5,720 nucleotides of DNA from Paludibacteraceae bacterium. GTDB taxonomy: Bacteria > Bacteroidota > Bacteroidia > Bacteroidales > Paludibacteraceae. The stretch covers positions 1 to 5,720 of the forward strand of contig JAEDFN010000068.1 of the NCBI GenBank assembly GCA_016292775.1, read 5' to 3'. The translations under genes and the position numbers were made by a program. Below are positions 5,554-5,720 of the stretch, one piece after another; the first letter of the stretch is position 1; every line of letters begins with the position of its first letter. The notes beneath the pieces are model-generated. The model did no database searches, was not told where the DNA came from, and saw only the letters and a program-made list of their open reading frames with translations.

Positions 5554-5720
5554 ATGCGTTGGTTAAAATATAAATCACTTATTGTGATTGTTATTATATT
5601 GAGTTTTAGTATTTTGTCTGTTGCGCAAAATACTCCGCTTCCGTATTTTTGCGGATTTGAAACTCCAGCGGATACTGCCGGATGGAAGTTTAAAAAACGT
5701 GCTTCTACTCAATGTAATTT
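5554..5720 (+). CDS. Secreted surface-type protein, N-terminal part (choice-of-anchor J-like)
   Basis: The first 55 codons of a gene that continues past the window. A basic start (MRWLKYK) and a hydrophobic stretch (about 8-22) end in SVA-QN, a good signal peptide with likely cleavage after Ala24. The mature protein opens LPYFCGFETPADTAGWKF. This matches the 'P-Y-x-C-x-FE....W' beginning of choice-of-anchor J/MAM-like domains found in large exported Bacteroidota proteins. Many of these are type IX secretion cargo, but the C-terminal sorting domain that would show this lies outside the window. The ATG at 5554 has no SD and sits about 47 nt after the predicted transcription start. Codon use looks like that of the neighbours. 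Secretion is well supported; the domain assignment is moderate. Confidence 0.75.
   Translation, partial: MRWLKYKSLIVIVIILSFSILSVAQNTPLPYFCGFETPADTAGWKFKKRASTQCN

Overview
The window looks like chromosomal DNA of an AT-rich member of the Bacteroidota, probably order Bacteroidales. Four promoters fit the TTG-N18-20-TAnnTTTG pattern typical of that phylum. Most genes lack a Shine-Dalgarno (SD) sequence. The ribosomal order is rpsF-rpsR-rplI. The rightmost gene begins like the large secreted 'choice-of-anchor J' proteins common there. The genus cannot be fixed from the sequence. Most of the window is ordinary housekeeping content, and no defence system, mobile element, CRISPR array or RNA gene was seen.

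Layout, read in the direction of transcription. All genes are on the minus strand except the last. (1) 5416-3049: a promoter, a previously uncalled 50-codon acidic small ORF (5323-5171), a 134-nt spacer with two adjacent palindromes, then dsbD (5036-3102), closed by a clear intrinsic terminator (3081-3049). (2) 3030-1221: a promoter and three tightly packed genes, namely cytidine deaminase (cdd), a START-like domain protein and a secreted patatin-like phospholipase. (3) 1206-5: a promoter, a leader with a hairpin, then rpsF (bS6), rpsR (bS18) and rplI (bL9). (4) 5471-5720 on the plus strand: a promoter and the first 55 codons of a secreted surface-type protein that runs off the window, divergent from the small ORF.

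How they work together. DsbD passes electrons from cytoplasmic thioredoxin across the inner membrane for periplasmic thiol reduction. The cdd cluster combines pyrimidine salvage with two proteins possibly acting on lipid or hydrophobic ligands, with no obvious shared pathway. The third operon makes two small-subunit proteins and one large-subunit protein. No terminator is visible between the patatin gene and the rpsF promoter, so some read-through is likely.

Three things deserve a second look. The first is the small ORF ahead of dsbD, with the palindromic spacer between them. The second is the strong SD sequences on rpsR and rplI but not on rpsF, in a phylum whose ribosomes hide the anti-SD partly with bS6 and bS18. 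The third is the start of cdd, where an apparent upstream TTG start lies inside the promoter -7 box.
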